The notes beneath the pieces were generated by a model. It saw only the letters and a list, made by a program, of their open reading frames with translations, had not been told where the DNA came from and made no database searches. A program made the position numbers and the translations under genes. From positions 111,430 to 175,429 of the forward strand of contig JBCBVV010000009.1 of the NCBI GenBank assembly GCA_039817415.1: a DNA stretch of 64,000 bases, written 5' to 3'. Of the stretch, positions 1 to 7,850 are shown piece after piece. The DNA is from JALEFZ01 sp039817415 (lineage in GTDB: Bacteria; Bacteroidota; Bacteroidia; J057). Positions within the stretch are counted from its first letter, which is position 1, and every line of letters begins with the position of its first letter.

Positions 1-17
1 TTGTTGGTTTGAAGGTA

Positions 18-46
18 AGGGCCGATTTCTCTGGGATCGGCCCTCC
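18..46 (+). terminator. Hairpin at left edge, probable terminator of an upstream gene
   Basis: A perfect 9-bp stem (AGGGCCGAT at 18-26 with ATCGGCCCT at 36-44) encloses a 9-nt loop. The run after it (CCTTATGTTT) is only moderately T-rich. It most likely ends a plus-strand gene left of the window; without that gene the call stays tentative. Confidence 0.5.
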
Positions 47-61
47 TTATGTTTGTGGAGA

Positions 62-211
62 AGGTACAAAGGAAATCTTTGAAGAGTGAGCCTAAAAAAG
101 TGAAGAAGATGGTGACCTTTAGGTATAGCCAACATCTCAAAAACAACCTTAAGATTAGGGTTAATTTCATAGCTTATTTCAGGGGTGGGCCGCGCAAGCG
201 GCCCTTTTTTT
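62..211 (+). ncRNA. Candidate small RNA with its own promoter-like box and terminator
   Basis: A TATGTTTG box at 48-55 matches the Bacteroidota -7 consensus TAnnTTTG, which puts a start near 62; no good -33 TTTG is visible. The stretch can fold into CCTAAA (91-96) with TTTAGG (118-123) and a stem at 145-162, and ends in the strong terminator at 187-211. The open frame through it runs on past the terminator to 288, so coding is unlikely. This is inference from signals only. It could instead be the 3' tail of an upstream transcript. Confidence 0.35.
187..211 (+). terminator. Strong intrinsic terminator overlapping the rlmI stop codon
   Basis: GGGCCGC (187-193), a GCAA tetraloop and GCGGCCC (198-204) are followed by seven T. 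The orientation serves a plus-strand transcript. The T tract supplies the last bases opposite the stop codon of the convergent rlmI gene. Confidence 0.85.
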
Positions 212-1394
212 ATGCCACACTCAACACCAAGCCTTTCAGGTACTCTCCTTCTGGGTGGTATATATTAACAGGATGGTCTGGTGGCTGATGGAGCTGGTGG
301 AGGATTTGAACCGTTCGCTTGCTTTGGGCGGCCGCGGTAAAAACAGCCTTTCTGAAATGATCAGCCGAAACTACTTGGGAACAGGAAAAGGTAAACAAAA
401 TGCCTCCAGGGCGAATTTGTTCGAAGGCCAATCGATTGATTTTTCGATAGCCTTTTAACGCTCGATCAAGGACTTTGTGATGTTTGGCAAAAGCGGGAGG
501 GTCCAACACAATGACATCATATTGCTGATCAATGCCTTTCAGAAACTCGAATGCATCCTTGGTAATGGAGGAATGGATGTCCTCACCCGTTTCATTCAAT
601 GCCACATTGATATCGGTCATCGCCATGGCTTTGGCGGATGAATCCAACGAATCCACTTTATTGGCTTCTCCCATAAGGGCAGCTACAGAAAATCCACCGG
701 TATAACAGAAAGCATTTAGCACATCCTTGCCCTTGACATAAGACCTGAGTAGGGCCCTATTTTCTCGCTGATCAACGAAAAAGCCCGTTTTTTGTCCGCC
801 CTCAATATCAATTTTGAATTTCATACCATACTCAAGGCCTGTCCATTCCTCCCCTTCGCCAATAAGGTATCCGTCTTTAGGGTCAATGGGGGCTTTGAAA
901 GGAAGGCTGTGCTCACTTTTATCATAAACAGCCTTGACTCTTTCTCCCATTTCTTCCTGAATCAATCTTGCGATCAATTCTCTAATGTGGAAGAAACCCA
1001 CAGAATGGCATTGGACAACCACCACACCTCCATAGCAATCAACGATCAAGCCTGGAAAACCATCTCCTTCCCCATGAATCAAGCGAAACATATTGGTGGA
1101 AGGCATGTCTAAGAGGCCTACTTTTTTTCGATGATCTACCGCTGCACGCACCTTCTTTCTCCAAAAATCTTCCTCAATAGCTTGTTGTTCAAAGGTAAAT
1201 ACCCTAACCATAATACTTCCAATCTGGAAATGGCCACTTGCTAGGTACTTTCCTTCTTCACTATAAACCTCAACAACCTCCCCTTCTACCAGATTGGATG
1301 GTTTCTCCAGAATAGCACCTGAAAATACCCACGGATGAAAACGTTCAAGAGAAGATGTCTTTCCTCTCTTCAAGATGATTTTAGGATATGTCAT
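210..1394 (-). CDS. rlmI: 23S rRNA (cytosine-C5) methyltransferase, RlmI family
   Basis: Predicted class I SAM-dependent methyltransferase of the RlmI/RlmK-like family, which in E. coli makes m5C1962 in 23S rRNA. The 394-residue length is normal for the family. An N-terminal PUA-like RNA-binding segment fills roughly residues 1-75. The SAM-binding loop is seen as NAFCYTGGFSV near residue 228, the LDPPAFAK motif near 296 and the catalytic-cysteine motif FTFSCSQ near 336. The gene stands alone, convergent with the candidate RNA on its left and divergent from the M14 peptidase on its right. A cytoplasmic housekeeping role is expected. Other members of this subfamily differ in target base, so the exact nucleotide is inferred. 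Confidence 0.88.
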   Translation of the reverse strand: MTYPKIILKRGKTSSLERFHPWVFSGAILEKPSNLVEGEVVEVYSEEGKYLASGHFQIGSIMVRVFTFEQQAIEEDFWRKKVRAAVDHRKKVGLLDMPSTNMFRLIHGEGDGFPGLIVDCYGGVVVVQCHSVGFFHIRELIARLIQEEMGERVKAVYDKSEHSLPFKAPIDPKDGYLIGEGEEWTGLEYGMKFKIDIEGGQKTGFFVDQRENRALLRSYVKGKDVLNAFCYTGGFSVAALMGEANKVDSLDSSAKAMAMTDINVALNETGEDIHSSITKDAFEFLKGIDQQYDVIVLDPPAFAKHHKVLDRALKGYRKINRLAFEQIRPGGILFTFSCSQVVSADHFRKAVFTAAAQSKRTVQILHQLHQPPDHPVNIYHPEGEYLKGLVLSVA

Positions 1395-1529
1395 TTGGCA
1401 AAACTAGGCTTTTTTGTCTCAAAGGAGGAATATATGGTGTATTTTGAATGTGGGAGAGGGCTTGGTTCTGAGAGGACTTTATTCTATTTTTCTAATTCGC
1501 ATATTTTTGATTTTCCAAATACTGACACT

Positions 1530-4094
1530 ATGAAAAGATATGTACTCACGATAATATGTTTGTTGGTTACATCCCTGCTATTTGGGCAGTTTCCTTATGA
1601 CTTGTCCTACTACCTAGGTGAATTTGAGGTTGAGAACAAAGATATTCCTAGTCCAAAGGAAGTACTTCGGCATGAAGTAGGGGAGTGGCATGTGAGCCAT
1701 GACAAGCTCGTTCAATATATGCATGTTCTTGCCGATGCATCTGACAGGGTTAAGCTAATCAGCATGGGAGGTTCGCACGAAAATAGAGAGCAGGTATTGC
1801 TCGTCATAACCTCCGCCGAAAATCATGAACGCTTGGAGGAACTACGCCTAGAGCATATCAAACTGGCAGATGCGGAAGTATCAGATGATTTGGATACAGA
1901 GAAGATGCCCATTGTCATTTGGCAAGGATTTTCGATCCATGGAAATGAACCAAGTGGAGGAAATGCTGCCCTTGCTCTTGCCTACTACTATGCAGTTGCT
2001 GGAGGAGATGAATTCAAAGAAAAATTGAACAATGCCATTATCCTATTGGATCCTGTATTCAATCCTGATGGATTTACTCGTTTTGCCTCATGGGCAAATG
2101 CAGCTCGATCCAAAAACCTAGTGACTGATCCTTCTAACCGAGAGCAAAATGAAGTATGGCCTGGTGGGCGAACCAATCATTACTGGTTTGATCTGAATAG
2201 GGACTGGTTACCTCTTCAACAACCTGAATCTCGCAATAGGATTGTACAATTCCACCGTTGGAAACCCAATATCCTGACAGATCACCACGAAATGGGTACG
2301 AATAGAACTTTCTTTTTTCAGCCAGGTATTCCTTCTCGTAACAATCCCAATACTCCTGCCAAGAACTTCGAGTTGACCAGTAGGATTGGTACCTACCATG
2401 CGAAGGCATTGGATGAAATAGGCTCAATGTACTATTCGAAAGAAAGCTATGACGATTTTTACTATGGAAAAGGCTCAACTTTCCCTGATATACATGGTGC
2501 CATAGGCATTCTCTTCGAACAAGCGAGTTCACGGGGCCATGCACAAGACAGTGAAAATGGGGTATTAACCTTTCCATTTACTATCCGAAATCAGACCAGA
2601 ACGGGTTTGTCTACTTTTGAAGCAGGCCTAGGCCTCAGAAAAGAATTGTTGGATTATCAGAGAGAGTTTTATAAAAATGCGATTGAGGAGGGGAGAGATG
2701 CTGATTCCAAAGGGATACTTATAGGCAATGAATGGGATAGAGACCGCACACTGGCTTTGATGGACATCATGACCAGACATGGAATCATGGTTAAGGGATT
2801 GAGTGAGGATATTGACATCAATGGGCAAAAATTCCCAGCTAGATCAAGCTTCATCATTCCCTTTGACCAATCTCAATATCGCTTGGTCAAGATCATGACT
2901 GAGACGTCAACCAGTTTTCAGGATAGTCTTTTTTACGATGTGTCATCCTGGACCTTACCCATGGCATTTAACATGAATACTGCAGCGGTAGATGCCGGAA
3001 TGATGAAGGAGGCCAGCGATACGACTCCGATTGACAAAGTCTATGAGGCTCCTGAATTGGCTAGAAGTGATTATGGATATGCCCTAGATTGGGGGGAGTA
3101 TTATGCGCCTTCTGCCTTGCAATGGCTTCACGATCAGGGAATTTTGACCAAGGTATCAACGACCTCTTTTTTGGCAGAAGGAAAAGTATTTTATCCCGGA
3201 ACTATCTTGGTTATGGTTCAACATCAACGAGAGATGGAGTCCAATGATGTCTACAAATTGTTGAAAGGACTGCAAGCCAAGACCAAACAAAGGGTTTATG
3301 CTTTACCAACAGGAAATACAGAAGGAGTAAACCTCGGTAGTCCAAAGATTGCAACCGTAAAACCTGCCAGGGTAGCCATGTTAGTGGAAGGAGGGGTGAG
3401 AAGCTATGATGCGGGAGAAGTGTGGCATTTGCTAGACAACAGATATGGGGTTCGTTTGAGCCAAATTCCCTTCAGACTATTCCCACGTGTCGATCTCTCT
3501 AAATATGAGACCCTGATTATGGTAGATGGTTCCTACTCGACTTTGTCAAAGTCCTCCATTGATAAGCTTAAAAGATGGATCAGGAATGGCGGTAATATCA
3601 TTGCTTGCAAACGAGCCAATGATTGGCTGCTCAGCCAGGGGATCATCAAGTTGAGTTTGGATAAGTTTGAGGCTGATACCCTAGGCCGTGAGGATTATGA
3701 GGATTTGACGAATATCACAGGTGCGCAAGTTACTGGTGGAGCCATCTTTATGGGAGATTTAGACAATACCCATCCTTTGGGATTTGGGTATGCCAATAGG
3801 GATGTCCCTATTTTTGTCAATACCAACACCTACTTTAAGCAACCTCCTAATCCATATGCTTTTCCCCTAAAATTTTCGGAAGAGCCCTTGTTAAGCGGAT
3901 ATATTTCTGAAGAAAACCTAGGGAGGATGAGTGATAAAGCTGCTATTGTTGTCTCTCGTTACGGAAGCGGAAGGATCATGTCATTTTCCTTTAACCCTAA
4001 TTTTAGGGCCTTCTGGTATGGAACCAATCGCATGTTTATCAATGCCTTATTCTTTGGTGACCTCATTAGCAGTTCGGCCACTTTAGGTGAATAG
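1530..4094 (+). CDS. Secreted M14-family zinc carboxypeptidase-like protein
   Basis: An 854-residue exported protein. The start at 1530 is chosen because it directly precedes a clean signal peptide (MKRYVLTIICLLVTSLLFGQ); upstream in-frame codons add a 65-residue leader lacking sense. Residues about 50-420 resemble the M14 peptidase fold: HGNE near 137-140 fits the HxxE zinc ligands, NPDGF lies near 177, TDHHEMG near 250, and ILFEQ near 327 may carry the catalytic Glu. Residues about 610-850 resemble a class I glutamine-amidotransferase-like (ThuA-type) domain. This is the layout of large Bacteroidota M14 proteins of unknown substrate. A TATTTTTG box at 1502-1509 could serve as the -7 element, leaving a leader of under 20 nt. 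Confidence 0.85.
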   Translation: MKRYVLTIICLLVTSLLFGQFPYDLSYYLGEFEVENKDIPSPKEVLRHEVGEWHVSHDKLVQYMHVLADASDRVKLISMGGSHENREQVLLVITSAENHERLEELRLEHIKLADAEVSDDLDTEKMPIVIWQGFSIHGNEPSGGNAALALAYYYAVAGGDEFKEKLNNAIILLDPVFNPDGFTRFASWANAARSKNLVTDPSNREQNEVWPGGRTNHYWFDLNRDWLPLQQPESRNRIVQFHRWKPNILTDHHEMGTNRTFFFQPGIPSRNNPNTPAKNFELTSRIGTYHAKALDEIGSMYYSKESYDDFYYGKGSTFPDIHGAIGILFEQASSRGHAQDSENGVLTFPFTIRNQTRTGLSTFEAGLGLRKELLDYQREFYKNAIEEGRDADSKGILIGNEWDRDRTLALMDIMTRHGIMVKGLSEDIDINGQKFPARSSFIIPFDQSQYRLVKIMTETSTSFQDSLFYDVSSWTLPMAFNMNTAAVDAGMMKEASDTTPIDKVYEAPELARSDYGYALDWGEYYAPSALQWLHDQGILTKVSTTSFLAEGKVFYPGTILVMVQHQREMESNDVYKLLKGLQAKTKQRVYALPTGNTEGVNLGSPKIATVKPARVAMLVEGGVRSYDAGEVWHLLDNRYGVRLSQIPFRLFPRVDLSKYETLIMVDGSYSTLSKSSIDKLKRWIRNGGNIIACKRANDWLLSQGIIKLSLDKFEADTLGREDYEDLTNITGAQVTGGAIFMGDLDNTHPLGFGYANRDVPIFVNTNTYFKQPPNPYAFPLKFSEEPLLSGYISEENLGRMSDKAAIVVSRYGSGRIMSFSFNPNFRAFWYGTNRMFINALFFGDLISSSATLGE

Positions 4095-4121
4095 GTAAGC
4101 TCCCATATTGCTTGACTTAAC

Positions 4122-4160
4122 AAATCCCCTTGGCTTACTTCATGCAGGCCAAGGGGATTT
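4122..4160. terminator. Bidirectional terminator between convergent genes
   Basis: A perfect 13-bp inverted repeat (AAATCCCCTTGGC at 4122-4134, GCCAAGGGGATTT at 4148-4160) lies between the M14 peptidase and the convergent flippase. The A/T ends give U tracts in both directions. Confidence 0.8.
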
Positions 4161-4184
4161 CCTATATATGGAAAAGATTGAATT

Positions 4185-5585
4185 TTATTCGTTCCAAATT
4201 CCTTTTGCAGTACCATTCATGATTTTTCTGTATTGAATAGGGCGAATAACGACATCTATTCCGATACTGATCATAGTGGCTACAACAATTCCTGATAGGC
4301 CCCATCCCAAATATCCACCAAGGAAAATACTTAAGGGAATATTGGCAATCATGGCAAAATAGGCCGACCAAAGTTGGAGTTTTACTTTCCCAACCCCATT
4401 GACAAAGGCAACAAAAATGCTGTTTAGGTTAAGAATAATTTGGAACAGCCCCATACAAATGACTAGGTCAATTGTGATGACTGCCTTTCCCTTGGTCCAA
4501 ATCTCAATAAATGGAATAGCGACAAACATCAAGAGGATAATACCTAGACTAAATAGTGCCCAGATTTGAATGGAGCGCTTGATTGTATTTCTAATCCATT
4601 TGAGATCTCCTTTGGTGTAGGCATCTGTAAAAGCGGACCAAAGTGTATTGGTTATCGTGGCGAAAGCAAAGGTCGGAGCCCTGAATAGCCTTTGGGTAAC
4701 CATATAATTGAATGCCTCCTCTGGACCAAACAACTGTGTGGCAATTAGGCCATCTGTGGTAAACAAAATGATAGACCCAATCTGTAAAAGGAAAAACTTT
4801 CCTCCTAAGCTAACAAGGGATTGTAGGTGTTCCCTTCTGAAAAATTCTCTGGTAGGCGCATATTTCGCGTACTTACCTGAATAGAGCACAACTGATACTG
4901 ATCCTAAAACCAATATAGGGGTTATGCTCATCACTAAGCTGAGCTTAACCAGATCTCCTTCCATAAAGTAGGTCATAACCGCAATAGCAGATATGGCGAT
5001 CAGGTTAATAAAAAATTTAAACCCCTTGGTCCAACCTGGTTGCTGGTCGGCAATCAATAATTTGCTAATGAGCTGTATCACAAACCGTATACAGAAGAAG
5101 CCCATTACGATGAAAACCGCAGCACTTAGCTCAGCTTCGGGAAGGTCAGAATTGAATACGACTTGCCAGGGAACAATTGGAATGATAATGCAGAGTATAA
5201 TGAAAAAGACTCCCATGATGATGCCTAGTCCTACATAAGTAGTACTGACATAAATACGAGCCATTTCTGTATCACCTTTTGCTTTTGACTCGGCAAACTT
5301 ATTTCGCATCCCATTACCCAGTCCTATATCCAAAAAGTTGAAATAGGCAATGAAACTGCTGAGTACCATCCAAACACCATGTGCGGCGGTATTGTCGTCC
5401 AGGAATGTGAGCGTGACGGGTACCATCACAAATCCCAGTAGGATGCTCGCAACCTGAAAAAACAAAGAAAGGAGAATATGTTTTTTAGCCTTTACACTTC
5501 TGGAATTTCCTTTGTTTAAAAGGCCCAAAATTTTCTGTACCAAAGAATGAATATTATGAGGAGCACTTTGGCAGTAAGCCACCAA
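4185..5585 (-). CDS. Polysaccharide flippase-like membrane protein (MOP superfamily)
   Basis: A 466-residue protein built almost entirely of membrane segments (about 12 to 14), with short charged loops. Layout and composition fit the oligosaccharide flippase branch (Wzx-like) of the MOP/MATE superfamily, which moves undecaprenyl-linked sugars across the inner membrane. Typical are the early segment containing FLDDNTAAHGVWMVL and the following FLDIGLGNGMRNKFAE motif, close to that in Wzx-type proteins. The gene is not embedded in a full glycan cluster, but a sugar-phosphate transferase and an O-antigen ligase-like gene lie within 13 kb. The substrate is unknown. A multidrug MATE exporter is the less likely alternative. 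Confidence 0.75.
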   Translation of the reverse strand: MVAYCQSAPHNIHSLVQKILGLLNKGNSRSVKAKKHILLSLFFQVASILLGFVMVPVTLTFLDDNTAAHGVWMVLSSFIAYFNFLDIGLGNGMRNKFAESKAKGDTEMARIYVSTTYVGLGIIMGVFFIILCIIIPIVPWQVVFNSDLPEAELSAAVFIVMGFFCIRFVIQLISKLLIADQQPGWTKGFKFFINLIAISAIAVMTYFMEGDLVKLSLVMSITPILVLGSVSVVLYSGKYAKYAPTREFFRREHLQSLVSLGGKFFLLQIGSIILFTTDGLIATQLFGPEEAFNYMVTQRLFRAPTFAFATITNTLWSAFTDAYTKGDLKWIRNTIKRSIQIWALFSLGIILLMFVAIPFIEIWTKGKAVITIDLVICMGLFQIILNLNSIFVAFVNGVGKVKLQLWSAYFAMIANIPLSIFLGGYLGWGLSGIVVATMISIGIDVVIRPIQYRKIMNGTAKGIWNE

Positions 5586-5924
5586 AGGGACATCGGGTTA
5601 TTTCAAGCAAAGTTTGTAAAAATTGACTAAGATTTATCAGAACCAATTTTAATGGATGATATTTAAGTGCAAGCAGCCATATCAGCCCTTTGGTTGACTC
5701 TTCTAAGTTATCTAATAATACTTCTGCCTTTATTCTTTTTTCCTAATTATTCTTTCAATCTTCCAATGCCTTGAGTAGAGCAGGAACGTCCCCACCAGTA
5801 AAATGGCAGAATACTTGCTTGGTAAACTTGATCAACGACGTCACAGTGGCAGTTTGATGGCTTCTCACCAGTGATACACAAGCTTCTCTCAGTTCCTTTC
5901 CTTTGACTCACCTATAATCATCTC
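5586..5924. other. Intergenic stretch, no clear content
   Basis: This 339-bp stretch separates the divergent flippase and paralogue A genes. I see no convincing frame, no strong hairpin and no TAnnTTTG box. It presumably holds both promoters. Confidence 0.5.
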
Positions 5925-7223
5925 ATGAATACTTTTGAATCCCTTTTGAGGCAGTTATTGATGGCTTCAATTCTTATTAGTCTATTAGTCCTGATCGGAA
6001 GTTGTAACCTTCTTGGAGGAAAAAAGAAGAAGAACGCTAAGCAGCCGATGAAGGAAATTTACCATCGAGTAAAAATAGATTGGAATACAGAAAGTCAGGG
6101 GCTCCCATTTATCAAACTTGGAGGATTCGCTGCCCCTTATGGAACAGATCCTATGGCCTATAATCCGTTGAATTTTTCTAACCCAAAGCAAACTGCCGGA
6201 GGCTTTGTGGAAACTGGGAAGGATAATTACGTCGGGGGCTATCTTCGTACGGGTGTTGACTTTAAAAAACTAGCGGCTAAGGCTGAGAATCGTGCTTATA
6301 GACTTCAGTCTGGAGCCAGATTAGGGAGGTTTACTCCAACATTTCCCCCTAGAGGAAACAAATTTCCCTATAAAGGTCCCAATATATACCAACATAACGA
6401 TTCACTTCCCGAAACGGCTCAAGCTCACCAATACCCAACTTATTGGGTTACCCCTAAGGGATATACAAGATTATTGAGGTTCTCAATCCGTGTTCCCGAG
6501 GAGAATTGGGATGATCTGCAAAAATGGCCGTCTTATAATGCAGGGATGGATAAGGTAGTTACCATTCAGGTCCTTCAAAATCGATTAGGGTATAACGTAT
6601 CTGGTATTCAGGCCAAAGAAGGAGATAAAGGTACTTTTGATGACCTTACGGGTATTCCTGGGAGAGGCAATATTCCTATTCAAATGAAATTAAGAGGGGA
6701 TGAGTTATTTGTCATTAACGAATTTAGTGACAAGAAGTATGTCTCCCCAAATACTAAAAAGGAAGGGCTTTCAGGAAAATGGAGAGGAGTTTATGTGGCA
6801 GATGTACCCGAAAAAGGACAATGGCTAGATATTCTGATGTATATGCGTCCTTCAGATGAGGAAGATGGACGTTGCACCGTGCTTTACAGAAAGGAAGGTG
6901 AAACAAAATTTAAGGTGGTAGATGATTATAAAGGATTGTGGGGCAATAATGTAAACTTTAAATATCTGGATACGCCTGATTTGCCACCGGAGGCAGCATG
7001 CGCTGCAGGCATAGAATCGTTTGGACTTTACGGCTCCACAAGACTAACGGCTAGACAAGCTGAAAAATGGTTAAGCCGAGACATTTTACAAATTGCTGTC
7101 GATCATTCAGAAATGGAGTCGCATCAATGCCCTAATAGTGGACCTGATTACGTCAGCTTGGAAGCTTTTGTAGAGGATGCAGAGAAGTTTTGGCGTAGTG
7201 AAACTACCTTGAAGGGTGAATAA
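5925..7223 (+). CDS. Secreted lipoprotein, paralogue A of an unrecognised family
   Basis: A 432-residue protein with a hydrophobic N terminus ending in LVLIGSC, a plausible lipobox, then a lysine-rich linker. From about residue 55 to the end it aligns almost gap-free with residues 25-405 of the protein at 7851-10523, with about two thirds of positions identical by eye. Shared landmarks are VGGY.RTGVDF, GRFTP.FPPRGN, QHNDSL, YWVTPKGYTRL, YNAGMD, QVLQNRLGYNVSGIQA and DHSEMESHQCPNSGPDY. I do not recognise the family. The order of a WLDILMYMRPS strand, a RCTVLYRKEG strand and a late FGLYGSTRL strand recalls jelly-roll polysaccharide lyases and lectins, but no catalytic motif can be assigned. It ends without a type IX tail, so it is probably membrane anchored. 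Confidence 0.7.
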   Translation: MNTFESLLRQLLMASILISLLVLIGSCNLLGGKKKKNAKQPMKEIYHRVKIDWNTESQGLPFIKLGGFAAPYGTDPMAYNPLNFSNPKQTAGGFVETGKDNYVGGYLRTGVDFKKLAAKAENRAYRLQSGARLGRFTPTFPPRGNKFPYKGPNIYQHNDSLPETAQAHQYPTYWVTPKGYTRLLRFSIRVPEENWDDLQKWPSYNAGMDKVVTIQVLQNRLGYNVSGIQAKEGDKGTFDDLTGIPGRGNIPIQMKLRGDELFVINEFSDKKYVSPNTKKEGLSGKWRGVYVADVPEKGQWLDILMYMRPSDEEDGRCTVLYRKEGETKFKVVDDYKGLWGNNVNFKYLDTPDLPPEAACAAGIESFGLYGSTRLTARQAEKWLSRDILQIAVDHSEMESHQCPNSGPDYVSLEAFVEDAEKFWRSETTLKGE

Positions 7224-7850
7224 GCTAAGATATGTAAGGTTTTGGATGGGTATTTTTGACCATTTGCGCAATTAGTGCACTCGGTATTATTCAGTCTTCG
7301 TAATAAATTCTTCGAAAATTTGATGTATTCCGATGCTTCGAAGATAATTTTTAATGAAATCATCGAATTGTAACATTCATGTTTTACCATTCATGCTAAG
7401 AAAAAAGGGTAAATCTTTAATCCTTACTTATTCCATTACCTGTAATTTCCTTCGTAATTGGTTCTCATTTAGGTTTTTTTAGGTCAAAAAATTCTCATTT
7501 TGAGAAAAGTAGATTCAAAACCCTCCCAATTTTATTCCACTATAATTGATAGAACTGTTATGAACCCCCCTTTTTATTGAAGAATCAGTTAGTATTTATA
7601 TATAAACTGATCTTTTTTCTAACATTTAATGTTGGACCATCAGGGATTGGCAGGGGAATTGCTGAATTGTGATTGAAAAAGGAAAAAGCTTACGTAAAGT
7701 TTAATCCTCTTTGCAAATTGTTATTACAATCGTGTTATATTTGAAATGTAATTTTGCATATTGATATAAATTCTTGGGGTTAATTATCATTTAGGTGAAT
7801 TTTCCATGCTGGAAACTAGGAAAGTTCACGTTATTTAAGGTAGGTTTAAC
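7224..7850. other. Long intergenic leader between the two paralogues
   Basis: A 627-bp stretch with no convincing gene; an 80-codon minus-strand frame overlapping the end of paralogue A looks like chance. It contains a 14-bp-spaced direct repeat of CATTCATG (7374-7381 and 7388-7395), a small palindrome TTCTCATTTTGAGAA near 7493, and the promoter at 7710-7743. The length suggests regulation of the downstream gene, but no known riboswitch is recognised. Confidence 0.5.
7710..7743 (+). promoter_or_regulatory. Bacteroidota-type promoter of paralogue B
   Basis: TTTG at 7710-7713 and TATATTTG at 7736-7743, 22 nt apart, match the -33 TTTG and -7 TAnnTTTG consensus of this phylum. Transcription would start near 7750 and leave about 100 nt of untranslated leader before the ATG at 7851. 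Confidence 0.65.

Noticed and set aside
49..288. 79-codon plus-strand frame
   Set aside because: It runs through the strong terminator at 187-211 and into the 3' part of rlmI, is lysine-rich without domain or signal features, and so is more likely the untranslated part of a small RNA.
1335..1529. Upstream extension of the M14 peptidase
   Set aside because: The extra 65 residues precede a clean signal peptide at 1530 and overlap the rlmI start, so the extension is not part of the protein.
7148..7390. 80-codon minus-strand frame at the end of paralogue A
   Set aside because: Mostly antisense to a conserved coding region, with no promoter-like or protein-like features.
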